Below are positions 24,683-25,390 of a DNA stretch of 25,390 bases, one piece after another (positions within the stretch are counted from its first letter, which is position 1; each line of letters starts with the position of its first letter). Where the stretch lies: positions 1-25,390 of the forward strand of contig CAYWZW010000074.1 in assembly GCA_964462945.1 (NCBI GenBank), in the 5' to 3' direction. This stretch comes from GCA-020343675 sp964462945. Lineage in GTDB: Bacteria > Planctomycetota > Phycisphaerae > Sedimentisphaerales > Anaerobacaceae. The notes below the pieces were generated by a model, which ran no database searches, was not told the origin of the DNA, and saw only the letters and a program-made list of their open reading frames with translations. The translations under genes and the position numbers were made by a program.

Positions 24683-24731
24683 CTCGTCCCTCGCCCATCG
24701 TCCATCATCCTCCGTCCCGCGTCGCTCGCCC
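24683..24731. repeat. Degenerate 7-bp tandem array, locus E
   Basis: CTCGTCC, CTCGCCC, ATCGTCC, ATCATCC, TCCGTCC, CGCGTCG, CTCGCCC: seven units in exact 7-base register. GC-rich, unlike the AT-rich array 30 bases away. Confidence 0.7.
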
Positions 24732-24774
24732 CTTAGGGCAATGACAAACCGGCGGATTGAACACTGTACGTACT

Positions 24775-25260
24775 CTATGGCGTACGCAACTCAGCCTCAG
24801 CTCGCCGGATATCTCTCAGGGCAATCCAGAGAGGTAATGCAGCAGCAGGGGCGAATGCGGAATCAATCCAGAACCAGGCCAGAGGCAGTCCTCGAATTGG
24901 AATACAGATTCCCGCCAAAACCGGAACGAGGGCACATATAATCAGTCCACATTGCACAATCCAGACATTGCGGACAGGATCCCTGATCGCCCCTGCGAAC
25001 AGGATTGCTAACATAATGTGAGCGAAAGCAAGCCAATCATGTGCATACAACATAAAACGATGGTTCGCCTCAACGGACTCAAGGCCCTCAATCGCCTGTA
25101 GTATGAAACTGTGCAACACACCGGCCGGTTGGCCATCGCCCCAGACGATGCGAACGGCCATTTTCAGTTCTGGGACTGCGGGCCATATAGTTACGCCGGA
25201 CAAGACAAGTCCGAACGTGACCATTCCCAACATCCACTTTGCTCGTTTCAAGTCCTTCAT
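24775..25260 (-). CDS. Small integral membrane protein of unknown function
   Basis: A 161-residue hydrophobic protein I do not recognise. About four membrane segments are visible: WMLGMVTFGLVLSGVTIW (10-27), LAFAHIMLAILFAGAI (about 76-91), VWIVQCGLIICALVPVLAGI (about 98-117) and FAPAAALPLWIAL (about 135-147). Between the first two lies a longer, partly polar stretch with a His-rich part (LYAHDWLAFAHIM), but no clear haem or quinone site. The ATG at 25260 is chosen because the longer frame to 25320 runs into the GTAGGGGC repeat and reads repeat-derived codons; the Shine-Dalgarno is weak. It is downstream of a partial gene on the same strand, separated by that repeat. Confidence 0.65.
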   Translation of the reverse strand: MKDLKRAKWMLGMVTFGLVLSGVTIWPAVPELKMAVRIVWGDGQPAGVLHSFILQAIEGLESVEANHRFMLYAHDWLAFAHIMLAILFAGAIRDPVRNVWIVQCGLIICALVPVLAGICIPIRGLPLAWFWIDSAFAPAAALPLWIALRDIRRAEAELRTP

Positions 25261-25281
25261 ATTGCAGGCTTTCTGTTCTCT

Positions 25282-25334
25282 GTAGGGGCAACCCCATGTG
25301 GTTGCCCAGGGCGGACACACAGGCCCGCCCCTAC
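25282..25334. repeat. GTAGGGGC folded repeat element, copy 2 (intact)
   Basis: The outer arms GTAGGGGC (25282-25289) and GCCCCTAC (25327-25334) pair perfectly. Inside are two hairpins, GGGCAACC / GGTTGCCC and GGGCGG / CCGCCC, so the whole could fold as a cloverleaf-like three-way structure. The first 27 bases are identical to the copy at 17453. Confidence 0.75.
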
Positions 25335-25390
25335 ATGCGGTCGGCGACGGCGACGAGGTGATGCTGCGTGCGGAAGAACAGCGTTCCCTG
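25331..25390 (-). CDS. C-terminal end of a gene cut by the window edge
   Basis: On the minus strand the frame entering from the right edge reads QGTLFFRTQHHLVAVADRM and then TAG. The 19 residues look like real protein but do not identify a family. The stop codon lies in the outer arm of the GTAGGGGC repeat, so the repeat supplies the end of the gene. Too short for more to be said. Confidence 0.35.
   Translation of the reverse strand, partial: QGTLFFRTQHHLVAVADRM

Larger units (their letters stand above)
24388..24774. other. Repeat-rich gene-free stretch upstream of the defence-like cassette
   Basis: No gene is supported over these 387 bases. Most of it is four adjacent repeats: a nested inverted repeat (24512-24556), a six-unit heptamer array (24612-24653), a perfect short hairpin (24659-24676) and a seven-unit heptamer array (24683-24731). 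The AT-rich part at 24388-24480 should hold the promoter for the cassette, but I could not pick convincing -35/-10 hexamers. Confidence 0.5.

Noticed and set aside
25261..25320. N-terminal extension of the small membrane protein
   Set aside because: The added residues are encoded by the GTAGGGGC repeat, so they are not part of the original protein.

Overview
The window looks like bacterial chromosome from a polysaccharide-degrading member of the Planctomycetes (Phycisphaerae-like) or a close PVC relative, most likely a metagenome-assembled genome. This is inferred from gene content. The clues are two prepilin-like proteins with a cleavage/methylation N-terminus and an H-X9-DG type C-terminus, a large secreted LamG protein, metabolic enzymes carrying twin-arginine lipoprotein signals, a uroporphyrinogen-decarboxylase-like protein among sugar genes, and intergenic hairpin and short tandem repeats. 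I saw no tRNA, rRNA, CRISPR array, transposase or prophage gene.

Layout. (1) 1-4130, plus strand: a prepilin-like gene and a LamG protein gene, each behind a TTGAC(A/G)-18-TATAAG promoter. (2) 4371-5450: mutY, a complete DNA-repair glycosylase and the one clear housekeeping gene. (3) 5598-10817, plus: three secreted enzymes, namely a TIM-barrel glycosidase-like protein, a GH123/DUF4091-type glycosidase and a CocE/NonD serine hydrolase. (4) 17427 down to 10858, minus: a tightly spaced run with a Tat sugar isomerase-like TIM barrel, a Tat enolase-superfamily enzyme, an SppA-like lipoprotein protease, a second prepilin-like protein and a GH-A glycosidase with a calcium-binding tail. (5) 17736-22299, plus, divergent from (4): a DegT aminotransferase, a Gfo/Idh oxidoreductase, a URO-D-family protein and a second Gfo/Idh oxidoreductase. 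(6) 24387 down to 22432, minus: a compact cassette with a 54-residue ORF, a protein with a HEPN/Abi-like C-terminus and a SIR2-like protein. It is unlike its neighbours and is the best candidate for a little-described defence system. (7) 24775 to the right edge: a small membrane protein and the last 19 codons of another gene.

Regions 1 and 3-5 read as one carbohydrate-utilisation neighbourhood. Secreted glycosidases and a carbohydrate-binding LamG protein would attack a glycan outside the cell or in the periplasm. Tat-exported isomerase/epimerase and enolase-type enzymes would process released sugar acids or keto-sugars there. Cytoplasmic oxidoreductases and an aminotransferase would handle the imported products. 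The substrate cannot be read from sequence. GH123-like chemistry and a hyaluronidase-like DWE motif hint at an amino-sugar-containing glycan, but only weakly.

The intergenic DNA is unusual. Five sites carry degenerate tandem arrays with an exact 7-bp period but a different unit each time. Two copies of a folded GTAGGGGC element and several smaller hairpin repeats are also present.
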